A stretch of 64,000 nt of DNA from Branchiostoma lanceolatum (taxonomy: Eukaryota > Chordata > Leptocardii > Amphioxiformes > Branchiostomatidae): positions 19,238,974-19,302,973 of the forward strand of contig NC_089724.1 of NCBI RefSeq assembly GCF_035083965.1. Reading direction: 5' to 3'. A model generated the notes under the pieces. The model did no database searches. It saw only the letters and a program-made list of their open reading frames with translations, and was not told the DNA's origin. Position numbers and translations under genes: made by a program. This document shows positions 1 to 10,945 of this stretch, piece by piece. Positions within the stretch are counted from its first letter, which is position 1, and each line of letters starts with the position of its first letter.

Positions 1-260
1 TAATATATTATAAAGCCACATTACCACATCGACGCAGAATAACTTCTTCATGTGTCCTTATGCTAAGCAATATGGCATCACATGATCAGCAAAAGCATAT
101 TAAAGGCATGTGAAATAATGTATAAATCATTTGTCTTTACTAGAGAGTATCTCATACCTATTCAGGACCGGACTGTTTCTCTTTTATGTCATATCATCAG
201 TTTCACGTTCGAAATTTGATAACCAGCTCCAAATACATATACAATGCATTTGTTGCCCAG

Positions 261-2584
261 CCTATATGCTGAACCACCGCCGCACCATGTATGTGACCCT
301 CGGGACCTGGGTGTACGCTCTGCTGTTCTCGATCCCCCCGCTAGTCGGTGTCAGCTTCTACACCTACGAACCGATCCGTGAGTACCAGCAGGAGATACTC
401 CATACTGCTTATTATCTCCATGAAAAATTTTTTTTCATGGGGATATTGTTTTGCATGGCGTTTGCGTGTGTGTTATCCTGTGTGTATGTTTGTGTCACCG
501 GACGCTTAAAATCAGCATAACTGAAGAACGTGTGGATGGATTGTAATGATATTTGGTATGTGGGTAGGTGCTGGGAGGAGAAAGGTCAAGGTCAATTTGG
601 GCCCCCTGGTATGTGTCACTGGAACTGCAATGGCGTATTTGTAAAAATCTTCCAAGGAGAATAACTAAAGAAAGGAACGACAGATTTTCATGTTATTTGG
701 TACGCAGTGGGTTGGACAGAGATGTACAAACTGAAGTGCTAATTATGCAAATTGGGACTGAATTTTCATAAGTAATGAGGAATATCTACTCCTCCATTGT
801 AGGTATGTGCTTTGACGTCGCACCTGTCACATCTGTTGGTCTCTTATCTAGGTCAAGTATTTCCCAGGTCCCAACAGCTGGTGGTCAAACAACACATGGG
901 TACACTACCAAACCAGTGGACTTGTTTCTAGTATGTGGATACCCTCTGGCACATAAAACAAAACAACCAGCAGCAACAACAAATAACTAGGGCAAATAAA
1001 ACACGTCATATATAAAAGCAAATTTCATGGAGATTTTGGGTCTTCGGACTCTTGTTCTAACAGTTCTACGTAGATGAGGGGGTGGGGGGTGAAATATGTT
1101 GCTTCCAAGTCTTGCCTCTGGAGATACATGTCCTGTCTTTCCTATCGATCTTTCCTAAAAAATTTTCGTGTTAAATGAACTTAGAGCAGAAATTGAACTT
1201 TGAGATCGGAAAACATTCTCAGATTCATACCATCAAAATTACGGTGTTGTTAGCACAATCTATAAAGAAAGGCCATAATTCCTGGATCATGGATCCAACT
1301 ATATGCCAAGTAACATGTGCCAAATAAATATCAGATTGTGATTCCGAAGAATGCTCTAATTTTACCTCGTAAATGCAACGTTTTTAACTTTATGTAAATA
1401 AGCCTGTCAATTCAGCTTCAGGGCAGCCATGAGGCCTGTATTTGTTGCTGAATATTTGTTGTTGAATGATAAACCAGTCATTCTATTCTATTCCATATCA
1501 ATCCGAATATATCCCACGGCCCCACCACCTATCTCCTTGACCAAAGCCTGCCTGCAAACACAAAATCAAAGAAATTCTCTAATAACTTCTGACATATACT
1601 GTATCTCGTCCGTAAACCAATTGCTTACAGTTGGTACTTACGATGTTGGCACCCCTTGCAGGGATAATCTGCTCCTTAAACTGGAAACTGCAGTATCCAG
1701 GGGAGATGGCCTACACCGCTGTAACCATCACGTTCTGCTACGTCGCTAATGTCTGGATCATGGGGTACTGTTACTTCAACATCTTCTCCAAGTCGACGAA
1801 CCTCAAGTTTGGAGCTCTGGCCAGTGAGAAGGCCAAGAAGGCTGTAAAGAGAGACATCCTAAAGGCCGCGATGGTAAGGTCAGATTAGAGCTAGTACATG
1901 TCTCTTTTGTATCTTTTTAAAACTTTCCTCATCTTTTTTTAACGAATTACTACATGTATCTAAAACATTTTCACCAGTCTGGGGGTGGGGGGTGGGGTCT
2001 ACAACATGATTTCACAGACAGTTTCGTCACCTGTCTAGATAAATCAAAATTCCCATTCCCTTTGGTGATTTGATTTGTACTTGATCTCATCCAACATGTT
2101 TTAATGAACATATGAAGTGCATGCATGCTGCTACACTGGAAAATAACGCATAAATCAGCTTAAGAAGATTATCGAGCATGGGATGTTTGACATCTAAAAC
2201 CTTTTCTGACTTATATAGATGTGTCTGACTATGGTGGTGTCCTTCCTGATCGCCTGGACCCCGTATGCCGTGTCCTCTACCTGGAACGTCCTGGTTTATG
2301 GAGATCTCCCCGTCCTGGCCACCATCCTGCCCAGCTTGTTCTCCAAGCTGTCCTGCATGATGAACCCCATCATCTACACCTGCTGTAACACCAAGTTCCG
2401 ACAGGCGGTGTCAAAGTCCCTCCGCAGGCTCGGCTGCTTGCACAAGCAGGTAACTCCCTTGGATACGGCACAAATGGTGCGTCGTAAAAGGCGTTCTAAT
2501 GTAGAGCCTGCTGCTGGGGGCATGGCCATGAACGCCGTTCCACCCAGTATGGCCACGGGCGACAGGCAATCGAGTTCTTGTTAG
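261..2584 (+). CDS. Opsin, neuropsin (Opn5)-like, 3' half only (5' exons beyond the left edge)
   Basis: A retinal-binding light receptor of the seven-helix membrane family. Three exons are visible: 261-377 (TM4 to second extracellular loop), 1662-1873 (loop, TM5, third cytoplasmic loop) and 2219-2584 (TM6, TM7, tail, stop). Acceptors, donors (GTGAGT, GTAAGG) and phases (1, then 0) agree. Seen: the loop ends YEPI then RIIC across the splice, which places Glu six residues before the disulfide Cys, as Glu181 in bovine rhodopsin; TM6 has FLIAWTPYAV; TM7 has LFSK followed by NPIIY, so the Schiff-base lysine is present. The three exon lengths (117, 212, 366 nt) equal those of the opsin at 10946-22877, so the two are tandem duplicates. 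TM1-TM3 exons must lie upstream of base 1. The loop and TM6 resemble Opn5 most; the exact opsin subgroup is inference. Confidence 0.9.
411..990. repeat. Dispersed repeat (family X), copy in the first visible intron of opsin 1
   Basis: It begins with TTATCTCCATGAAAA and continues with a block reading 'ggatggattgtaatgatatt', 'tggtatgtgggtaggtg' and 'gggccccctgg'. The same blocks recur at 17747-20090 and 40445-41480, with shorter relatives at 10525-10605 and 41765-42180. No coding capacity was seen. The borders are approximate. Confidence 0.55.
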
Positions 2585-2690
2585 AAGGCCAACGTAGTGT
2601 ACCACATACCGTCCAATTTATTCCAAAAGTCCTTTATCTTAAAAACGCACAGGGCCAAATGTGTAACCACACGGCACGAAACAGTGGATT

Positions 2691-2952
2691 TAAAGCCCCC
2701 CTCCCACTTGACCCGCGGCACGCTGGCAGCGACGCTGCCGCTGGTCGATCGAATTGACAAAGCACTCAACGACTTTCATCGACCAAAAAAAAGCAACGAA
2801 TCTTTTTAAGCTTTGTGTATTTTGTTGTCTTTTTGGTCATACTTGTACGTTTTGAATGATATTCCCATTATAAAGTCAATGGTAACACAAATTCAGTTTA
2901 GGACGCAGCGACGCCGCCAACGTGCCGCGGGTCCAGTAGGAGGAGGGCTTTA
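2691..2952. mobile_element. Small non-autonomous element with ~32-bp terminal inverted repeats
   Basis: The left end TAAAGCCCCCCTCCCACTTG, continuing to ACCCGCGGCACG, is the imperfect reverse complement of the right end (CGTGCCGCGGGT to GGGCTTTA). The 262-bp unit has no ORF of note. A diverged relative lies at 57118-57315; the two share the interior around 'ctttgtgtattttgttgtct'. No clear target-site duplication was found, so the superfamily is not assigned. Confidence 0.65.
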
Positions 2953-5900
2953 CCAATAGCTTTAAACGCCAGGAAGTCCGACAATACCAGATTTGCCTGG
3001 CAGTATTGGTTGGTTGCTATAGGCTATACCAGACTTACCTGACATTTATCGCCATTAGCAAATCCCAGTTTTAGTGCAGTGCCTTGGGAAGAAATATTGA
3101 TCAGCTCTTTTAAAAAGAACAATGCATGGTCTGTACGTTTTCCCCGCCTGTTCAACGCACTGCGAGCATATATCTATACTGAGGTCTATGATGACGAATT
3201 CTGCTAGGGGCGCCCATTATCGTCCACTTGAGTCTTTTCTCCTTCTAGTGCTCTATTGAATAGATAAGTAGATCAGAAAAATTACATAAACTTTGAAATT
3301 GTCAAAAATAGTCCACAGACAAATGATAGTTAAGTCACTATGTTTTCCCACCGCTTGCTTGACACGGTTGAACAAAACACTGTTGTGCAGTCAATTTCAC
3401 CATCACTGAGCGACACTTGAATTCCCGTGATAAAGACACGGCAAAAATGTTTTAACGTGCAAAAACGTAGGGTCGGTGCGGGGTGTCGCTGAGTTATATC
3501 AAACTTTCCTACAACTAGTAAGAGTTTCAAACCTCTAATCTCCACGGGTCGTTTATACATCTGTAACAGCCTGGTTCAAGCGCCACTTACTGTTACATAA
3601 CAAGGAAAGGTTTGACGTCAGCTGCTTCAGTAAAAGATACGATCAAGAACAGTATATAATGTCCTTGATCGTGCGAGTGATGCAAACTGATGAAATACGT
3701 GGTGTCAAATTACCTATGAAATGCGTCATGCATTACGCGTTCAGGCCTTGTTGTCACGGCTTCAGTTGTGTCGATATATATATATATGTCCTCATGGAAC
3801 CTTCGGGAAGAAAATTCCCGTTATCATAATACAATGTCTGGCAAACAACAGCAACAACAGTTCTCAGAGTCTAATAATTTAGATATGACATAAACAAAAA
3901 TATATATTAACGAAGTAACCAGGAGAAAACACTAATTACTTCTAACATGTTGATTGTGTCCAGAGTGGTACATAGTGAGGAGGCTTATTGCTGAAATTTC
4001 ATGCTTACTAGCAAATACATCATTTTATGATTTCATTTCAAATCATGTTTCTCATACATTATAATGAGCATATCTGCGACATGACTTGAGGCATGAGATT
4101 TTTCTCATGGGTGAAGAATGAATTTTATCCCCATACGATTAAAATCTTACAGGTGATATTGATGAGCTTAAGTTTGCATTCTACCTTTCCCCTTGTGTCT
4201 CTAATTGTAAAATTATAAAATAATATGGACTTTCTGTAATATTGACGTCATTGTTGTTTGTGGGTAGATATGTCAAAGAGTTTCAATTTTAATTTTTTTG
4301 GTCACTAAGGTCTTAATTCGTAATGTGAATGAAGATGTTAGATAGTGAGCTAGGTACGACAAATTAAATGCTGGTCTGAGAAAGTCACGGCAGACTGTAA
4401 TTGTATCTCCGGCATTAGTCACAGCGTTTTGGAAATCATTGCTATTGATTTGGCTGATGTGATTGCTGACATTATGATGTGATGCATTGTGTGGATTCTC
4501 CTGCAGCTACTGTACTGTGGTAAGTTTGATCAACTCTTATGGATGTGCCATTCTTTGACTTTGTACTATAAACAGTTGTCTGTTGTAGAGATAAATGACG
4601 TATAATAAGTGGAATATGCGTAGCGTCAAAATATTTGAATATTCAAAATTGACAGTCATATTACTGTGTTTTTAAATGCTTATTGATTATTTTATTGGGA
4701 ATACATGATACCAAAACATACAAGTGGAAGAAAAGTACAACTATGGATCCGGTGATTATTACAGGAAAGAAAATCTAAACAACAAAAATGAATTAACGGA
4801 TATTACTGGTCGGACGGACATTTGTAAATGCAGGAAAGTTCGCAATACATGCATACAGTATGTGGCGAGTGGAATGGAAACAGGTGGCAGAAATGTTTCA
4901 TAAAGTGTGGCTTTATAGCGCTGACAGGACCTATATTCAACAGTCTATCAACAGATTAATGCTTTAAACAGTTGGTTTTTTTCCACTTCATTGATATCCT
5001 CAAGGAGAATGTGTTTGCACAATGTATATCTGTATAATTGGAATATGATTGTAAAAAACTAGTGTGCTGATGCAGTGTCGTCTTGTTCAACTGTATTTGT
5101 TGGATCACGTCTGCCGAAATCTTAAGAAGAATAAGATCTTTTAAAAGAGAAGGTCTCTCTCTACCGCTCCTGATGTTTTACGATGAAGACGTCGGAAACA
5201 CATTGTTGATTTTCCGATGCCTTACCAAATCAGACTGCATTATAGTGGGCGAGTGTTGTCACCACTCCACAACCTATCAGTTCTCACCTTCTATTCTGTG
5301 CTGCTTAGATTGGAGGTAAAAGCTAAAATCATGTTTCTTCTCACCATTTCTGGATTTGGAATGAAATGCCTTTTGTCAACGGTCAGCAGTTGAAATAAAC
5401 CGCAAATCTTTATATGACTTCGGAAGATAAACATAACGCAGTAGTAATTATGTGTTCAATGTTGTATCTTTGATTCAAAACCATACAATGCACCAAGGCT
5501 AACGTATTGACACTGACATTGTGGTTCCAACAAACTGGTCCAGATCAAAGTACACTTGGTCTTCTGACGTACAAATAGATATTCATAGCTACTGTTTGTA
5601 TTGTTCGTTTGTCATCCCTGTGGAAGTTGTCAATAAAGTAATTAAGTATTTCTGTCCCACTCGTAATGTGTATTTTGTTCTTTATCTATGACTTGATGAG
5701 ATCTCAGCCCTCAAATGGTTATGTACTAGACATGTGTCTGGTCATCCAATCAATTAACGACTCGTGGACTCTGAATAAATCATAATCAATAGAACAAGAC
5801 CTTCGCCAATGAAGGATCTTGGACAGTAAATTTCTAAAACTACTGATGCCATTGCATTGGCCACGCCACAATTGCTTTCATCACCAAGAGGCCAGGCCCA

Positions 5901-8160
5901 TATCTAGTTGTACACATCCTCAAAATGAAATAGGAAGCAGTTGTAGAATTTTCTTATTGGCTATGCAAATGACATCCTTATTAGAACCATCGATACCTTA
6001 AAGTTTAATCACTATTTGGATTGCATGATAACGAATTCGAAGTTCCCCTCGGCTCTAAGACATTGTAATCAAGTTTATCTTAAGCGAAGCTTTAGGGGCG
6101 AGCTTAATAGTATACTTTACGCCCGATTTGCAAGAATTCCACAGGAATTTCTGCAATCCGTCCGCGCAAACCCTGGGGAACGCCCTCCTGTCACTCTATA
6201 CCTTGTTAGTAGGTCTGGCACCCCGGTACGCAGGTCTTACTTAATTACGTGGTGTCCGATTTCGTACTGGTAGGAGTGTGTCAGTATTCTAGCTTTGAAA
6301 AGGGGTTTCAACCTACCCCAGTTGACCTACTGTATTATCACAAAAACGTGCTGAAGATCATGCCTTCCACCAAAAAACCTCTGTGAACACCAAAACTTGA
6401 GGAGATCCAGGCATATATAGAAAGGCAACGTTTTTTAACAGAACGATAAAGAACTTGGTTACCGCTTGGGAAGTCTGCACTGAACGCTTTACGTGGAGGG
6501 GTGCGGTGTCGGAAAAACAACAGAAGCTCCTTGAAAACATAACCTACAGAGCTAGAATAACAACCAAACGATCATAGGATCCCCAGAAAACCGAATTTCT
6601 AAACTTCTGCTCTGGCCTAGATTCTCGTTCCACCCATCCAAAAATGGCAGAGAAAGACACTACACCGAGAGTGTGCTCCGGCGTTTCTATATCTGCTTGA
6701 CAGACGCATTTCTAATTTCTACGTGCGTTTTGAACGAATATGATGGCAGAACTTAGAGTGCTACGTAGGTACATTCCTTACAATGAAGTAAGATCAACCC
6801 AGACACCTTTGCTATGGCGATGATTTTTAATTGCCACACTTATTTCACTTCTGTGCACTCACATAATGACAAGTAGCGACGGCAGAGCATTATCTACAGG
6901 AGACAAACCATGAACCCATTAGTAAACATCAATTATTAGTCAACAACAAGAACTCCGGATAAATATAGTGTGGACCCGTTGCAATGCTCATGTTAGTCTC
7001 ATCACCTGTCGGAAACTATATGTAGGTCATTATGCTAATCCGCGATACTGCGTAACAGGCTGTTCCCTTTTCTTACATCTCCGAGCGGATCTAAGGCTTT
7101 GGCTGTTCCACGTAGAAGAAGTAAATTGATCATTATATCAAATTATACTCTTCAGTTCAAAGACCTACAAAGGGTTGGCTTTGGTCTGGTTTGGTCTGGT
7201 TTGCCAACAAAAGCCGACATGGCCGCGAGGATACCAGTAATATCATTATTCATGTTTCTCAGCTGCAGGGATAAACTAAACAAATTTCAACAAATAATGA
7301 AGAAAAAAAACAGTAACGTTAGACGTCTGCCATATGACGTCAAAGTTTCAACTTCTACCCAATGACAGGGCTTCTATGTACGTCTAAAATGTCAGCCACA
7401 TTGTTATTGCTACCGGCGATAGATGGCACACATATATTATAAACAAGCGTAAGTAGGCTTTGAAGTACAGTCTTCCTTATGAAATTAATCCCGGGAGTAT
7501 GATTAATGATTATTCCGCCTCACATCAAAAGACAATGTAATGGCCCCGGGATAAAGTCTCCGGATTTATTTTTTGTCACCAAGCAACGAATTGGCTTATT
7601 GCGGCGCATCAAAGTTTAAGGTTCTTAGCAGAATTGCCGGTGGATAAAAACGTTTTACAGTACTAAAATGAAGCCTTGAAGATAGATATATATACAGACG
7701 TACATTCTCACGGTGTTTGGGAAACTGGTCATATGTAATGGACCTCTAGCCTTATTTAAATAACGTTACGATTTTCTATTTACGAATTCTAGATACTGAT
7801 ATTCTTCAGCATAGTTGAGTACTACATGTATTATGACTATTGATTATTGCGGACAAATTAGTACATCAGTAGTCGTTGTTTGTAGGGTCAACCATGCCTC
7901 AAAAAACATACAAACAGCAGAGATTTGAGAATTATCCATTTCTCAAAAAGTCGTTTTGGAAAGTCTTTTATTCCGTTTTCCACCACCGGATGGAACAATG
8001 TGAACGGTAATATTCGTATTCTTGAGGTCGATTACTAAAAAATTCGAAAGCATCTTTTTAAAGGAGTCCTAAAGTCCAGAGGGGGGAGTTATTTTCCAAT
8101 AGATAATAATTTTAGGAAGTAAAGTTGAATACGTTTTACAGTATACGATAAAGTACCCAC
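2953..8160. other. Gene-free stretch between opsin 1 and LINE debris
   Basis: AT-rich DNA with only short ORFs, none with recognisable domains or a conserved splice pattern. There is a short (TA)n run near 3775-3788 and a doubled 'tttggtctgg' near 7180-7200. I see no RNA gene, exon or well-defined mobile element in it. Confidence 0.5.
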
Positions 8161-8561
8161 TAGTCCCGTGCGCATCGAAAAGCATTCAGTATTCTACCGA
8201 ATTCCCCAGGTGACTCTAAATTTTCTTATTAGATTAAAGAACCTTAGCCTGTGGCTGAATACAATGTGCCTGACAAGGCCTTACAAAAGTCAGGTTACAA
8301 AAAGAATTTCAGGGGCGATAAGAAAAAATTCGTCTTGTTATGTGCTCTTTTATATCTTATCAACAACGGGCCTTCTTATTGTGCTTATCGCCCCTCATTT
8401 ATGCCAAAAATATTCACGATGTAGGAAGTGTGTGTACGTATAGGGAATACATGGGTAGGGTCTGCACGGTTTTAGTGAATATCTTGGGGCCTGTACTCTT
8501 TGATTTATTAATTAATGATCTGCCTGAAGCTATCACCAACAGTAGAGTAAATCTGTATGCC

Positions 8562-8733
8562 TGGTCTCTACCAGACTAACCGCGCCGGTTATAGATGAAT
8601 ATTTGCCAGGGGATTTCGGCCAGCGAGGGTTTCATTACCCTCTCTCCGTAGCCGACTCCCTTAGCATGCAATTTACTCTAATTGGCCAATTTCTACTATA
8701 TTCCCAGCGATCCGCGGGGTCTGGTAGAGGCTG
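8562..8733. mobile_element. Inverted-repeat MITE inserted in the LINE catalytic motif, 9-bp target duplication
   Basis: The 172-bp insertion starts TGGTCTCTACCAGAC and ends GTCTGGTAGAGGCTG, which are inverted repeats. It is flanked by the direct repeat CTGTATGCC at 8553-8561 and 8734-8742. Removing the insertion and one repeat copy brings the LINE's Tyr-Ala and Asp-Asp codons back together, which independently fixes both borders. The element at 20973-21190 has the same termini and also a 9-bp duplication. A 9-bp duplication is typical of Mutator-like elements; that assignment is inference. Confidence 0.85.
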
Positions 8734-9379
8734 CTGTATGCCGACGACACAGCTATATTCTGTGAAAGTAATGATCACAGATACATAGAAAGTACATTAA
8801 ATTCAGAGCTCAAACAGACAGTATTCTGGTTTAAAACAAATCTAGACTAACGTTCAACATTACAAAGTCAAAATGGATGTTAACGGGATCCAGTATGAAG
8901 ACAAAATCTTCCCCAAATATGATCATTAAATCGAGGATAATGCTTTAGAGATGGTTACTTCCTATAAGTATCTGGGAGTTATTCTCGATTCGAGCCTAAG
9001 CTATAATAACCACCTGGATGTGGTGTGTAGAAAGATGCCGAAGCGCCTTGGTCTGCTACGGCGATTGTGGCCTTATCTGTGTACACATGTGGCCAACATG
9101 TTTTACAAAACATTTGCTCTACCAATACTTGAGTACTGCGATGTGATCTGGGACAACTGCAGTGCAGCCACCAAGCAGCAACTCCAAGTTCTACAAAACC
9201 GGGCTGCAAGAATTATCCTCAGACGTGAGTCCAGGTCGAATGTTGGGGAACTTCCCCTCGCACAAGGGTGGAGTCAACTACAACACCGAAGAACGCGCCA
9301 TGTCTGCATTATGGTGCATACATGTCTCGGAATGGATGCATGGATTAGCCCCAGCTACCTACACAACACATTCAGTTAT

Positions 9380-9985
9380 AAGAAGCGTATAAGTGCATTG
9401 TTGAGGAAAAGGCTGGAAGATGTATTCATTCAAACATTTCTTTATCAATTGGCTATGGATAATGACAAATTAAGATTTTAACAAAAAACTGAAAACAGAA
9501 TACTCAATGGAAAATTATTTACTGTTACTAGATAACTTTGAGCTAAGATCATTAATTAGGAAAATTAGAATTAGCGCCCACCCTCTTGAAAATGAGAAAG
9601 GGCGGTACAAAAAGTTACCTGTGGGGGAAAGATTTTGTAACTACTGTATGTCAAAAGCGGTGGAAGACGAAATACATTTCATCTCAAACTGCCCCTTAGG
9701 AAAGAAAAGAGCTTTTCAAAGAAACCACCACAATTTCCAAACGTTTACTGACGAAAAGAAAACTAGAACCCTGTTAACCTCTCAAGGCCCACTCATTACA
9801 AAAAAGTGGGTCACTTCGTTTTCCACTGAGTTCAAAAAAAGAAGTCAAACCCAAAAAGCATAGATTGTATTCCGTAGTAGTTCTTAGAATAGCCATTTGT
9901 TCTACTTGTCAACATTGTTAACTTGCACTATCTATGCATTGTTTCATGTTGCAATTAGCCCTCGGGCAAGAACTTGCAAATAAAA
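9380..9985 (+). mobile_element. 5'-truncated LINE fragment (LINE B) inside LINE A
   Basis: It encodes a different LINE C-terminus. Recognisable are KRLEDVFIQTFLYQLA, then in another frame (9507-9863) a stretch with GRYKKLP, a CNYC/VEDEIHFISNCPL zinc-knuckle-like motif and a Lys-rich tail. These are usual near the 3' end of Jockey/CR1-like LINE proteins. The fragment ends with 'gcaattagccctcgggcaag' and 'cttgcaaataaa', a typical LINE 3' end, after which LINE A resumes. The ORF from 8951 to 9481 runs from LINE A into LINE B and is chimeric. The left border is uncertain by tens of bases. Confidence 0.6.
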
Positions 9986-10524
9986 CATCTACTATGATAA
10001 CCAAATCCACAATTACCACACTAGACAATCACACCTACTACACAGACCCAACTACACATCAAATGCAGGTCAACGAACATTTATATATAGAGCGGCCGTA
10101 ACCTACAACGCACTCAAACCGAATGTAAAACAAGCACCGAACCTCAACATTTTTAAAGATAGACTAAAATCAGCATACTAACCGCCTATTGACCATCAAC
10201 TGACAACCCATTATGTTTGTTTAGTTACTTTTGCCCATTAAGTTTGATTTTATCACATGATATATTACTCCTATGTTACTGCTCTGTATTATCATTTCCT
10301 TATGTTCATATTCTCTATGGAATTTTGACCTCAGACCTCTCAAGATCAGTTGTTTGTTTTGTTTAATGAATTCAGTGTTATTGTTTGACAAATTGATTTT
10401 GTTTCTGTATGTATTCTTATGTTTCATCAGTTATTATCTGTACCCCTATGGGCTCTCTTGGAAATCAGCCTTTGTTTGGCTTTCTGTGTTTGCCATTACA
10501 TATGATATAACATATGTAAATGTG

Positions 10525-10605
10525 TAAGTCATTTGCATAAAATGTACTTGAAGAGCTCTAAATATTTCATGGAGGAATGAGGTCACTGAACTCTAGTTGT
10601 ATTTG
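10525..10605. repeat. 3'-end fragment of repeat family X
   Basis: It contains 'gtcatttgcataaaatgtac', 'tttcatggagg' and 'gaggtcactgaactctagtt', matching the right ends of the copies at 20050-20090 and 41440-41480. Confidence 0.5.
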
Positions 10606-10824
10606 TTATCATCCAGATGTTTGATTGTTTTCTGAAATTTTTATTTTATGCTATAGAAGTGGTGGCGAGGATATAAGTTGCATATAACCGCCATTGTGTC
10701 TTCTGCCTTTATATTCATAGTTTTATGTTTTGTGAATAGTAATAATGCATAACTGGATAGACTAAGGATTATTCTAGAATTTTCGACTGCTGCCGCTTAT
10801 CTTCCGCCACCTGTGTACCGCGGC

Positions 10825-10906
10825 TGACGTCAATGATATCACCACCGGTTATTGGCCCGGAGTCATGACGTTTTTCCAGGCGCGCAGGACTGGACCTTAA
10901 GGATTA
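10825..10906 (+). promoter_or_regulatory. Candidate regulatory sites just upstream of the opsin 2 start
   Basis: A perfect palindromic CRE, TGACGTCA, lies at 10825-10832, an inverted CCAAT box (ATTGG) at 10851-10855, and GGATTA (reverse of TAATCC, the Otx/Crx core) at 10901-10906. All are within 121 bp of the ATG. Otx-class sites are common in photoreceptor gene promoters. No TATA box was seen. The functional claim is inference from short motifs. Confidence 0.3.
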
Positions 10907-10945
10907 TCCCGTACATCCCACTCCCAGCCGGACGGCAGACCAGTC

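Larger units (their letters stand above)
8440..10181 (+). pseudogene. Decayed non-LTR retrotransposon (LINE A), C-terminal half of reverse transcriptase, interrupted twice
   Basis: Remnant of a LINE of the CR1/Jockey/I type. Reverse-transcriptase motifs appear in order: LGPVLFDLLINDLPEAI, then NSRVNLYA split from DDTAIFC (the YADD catalytic motif), YLGVILDSSLSY, LPILEYCDVIWDN and LQNRAARIIL. After an interruption it resumes with the family's usual C-terminus (GQRTFIYRAAVTYNALKP to FKDRLKSAY, stop at 10179-10181). It is broken by an 8562-8733 inverted-repeat insertion inside the YADD codons, by stops and frameshifts around 8850-8950, and by a second LINE fragment at about 9380-9985. The endonuclease and N-terminal parts are absent, so it is dead. 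The left border is approximate. Confidence 0.85.
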
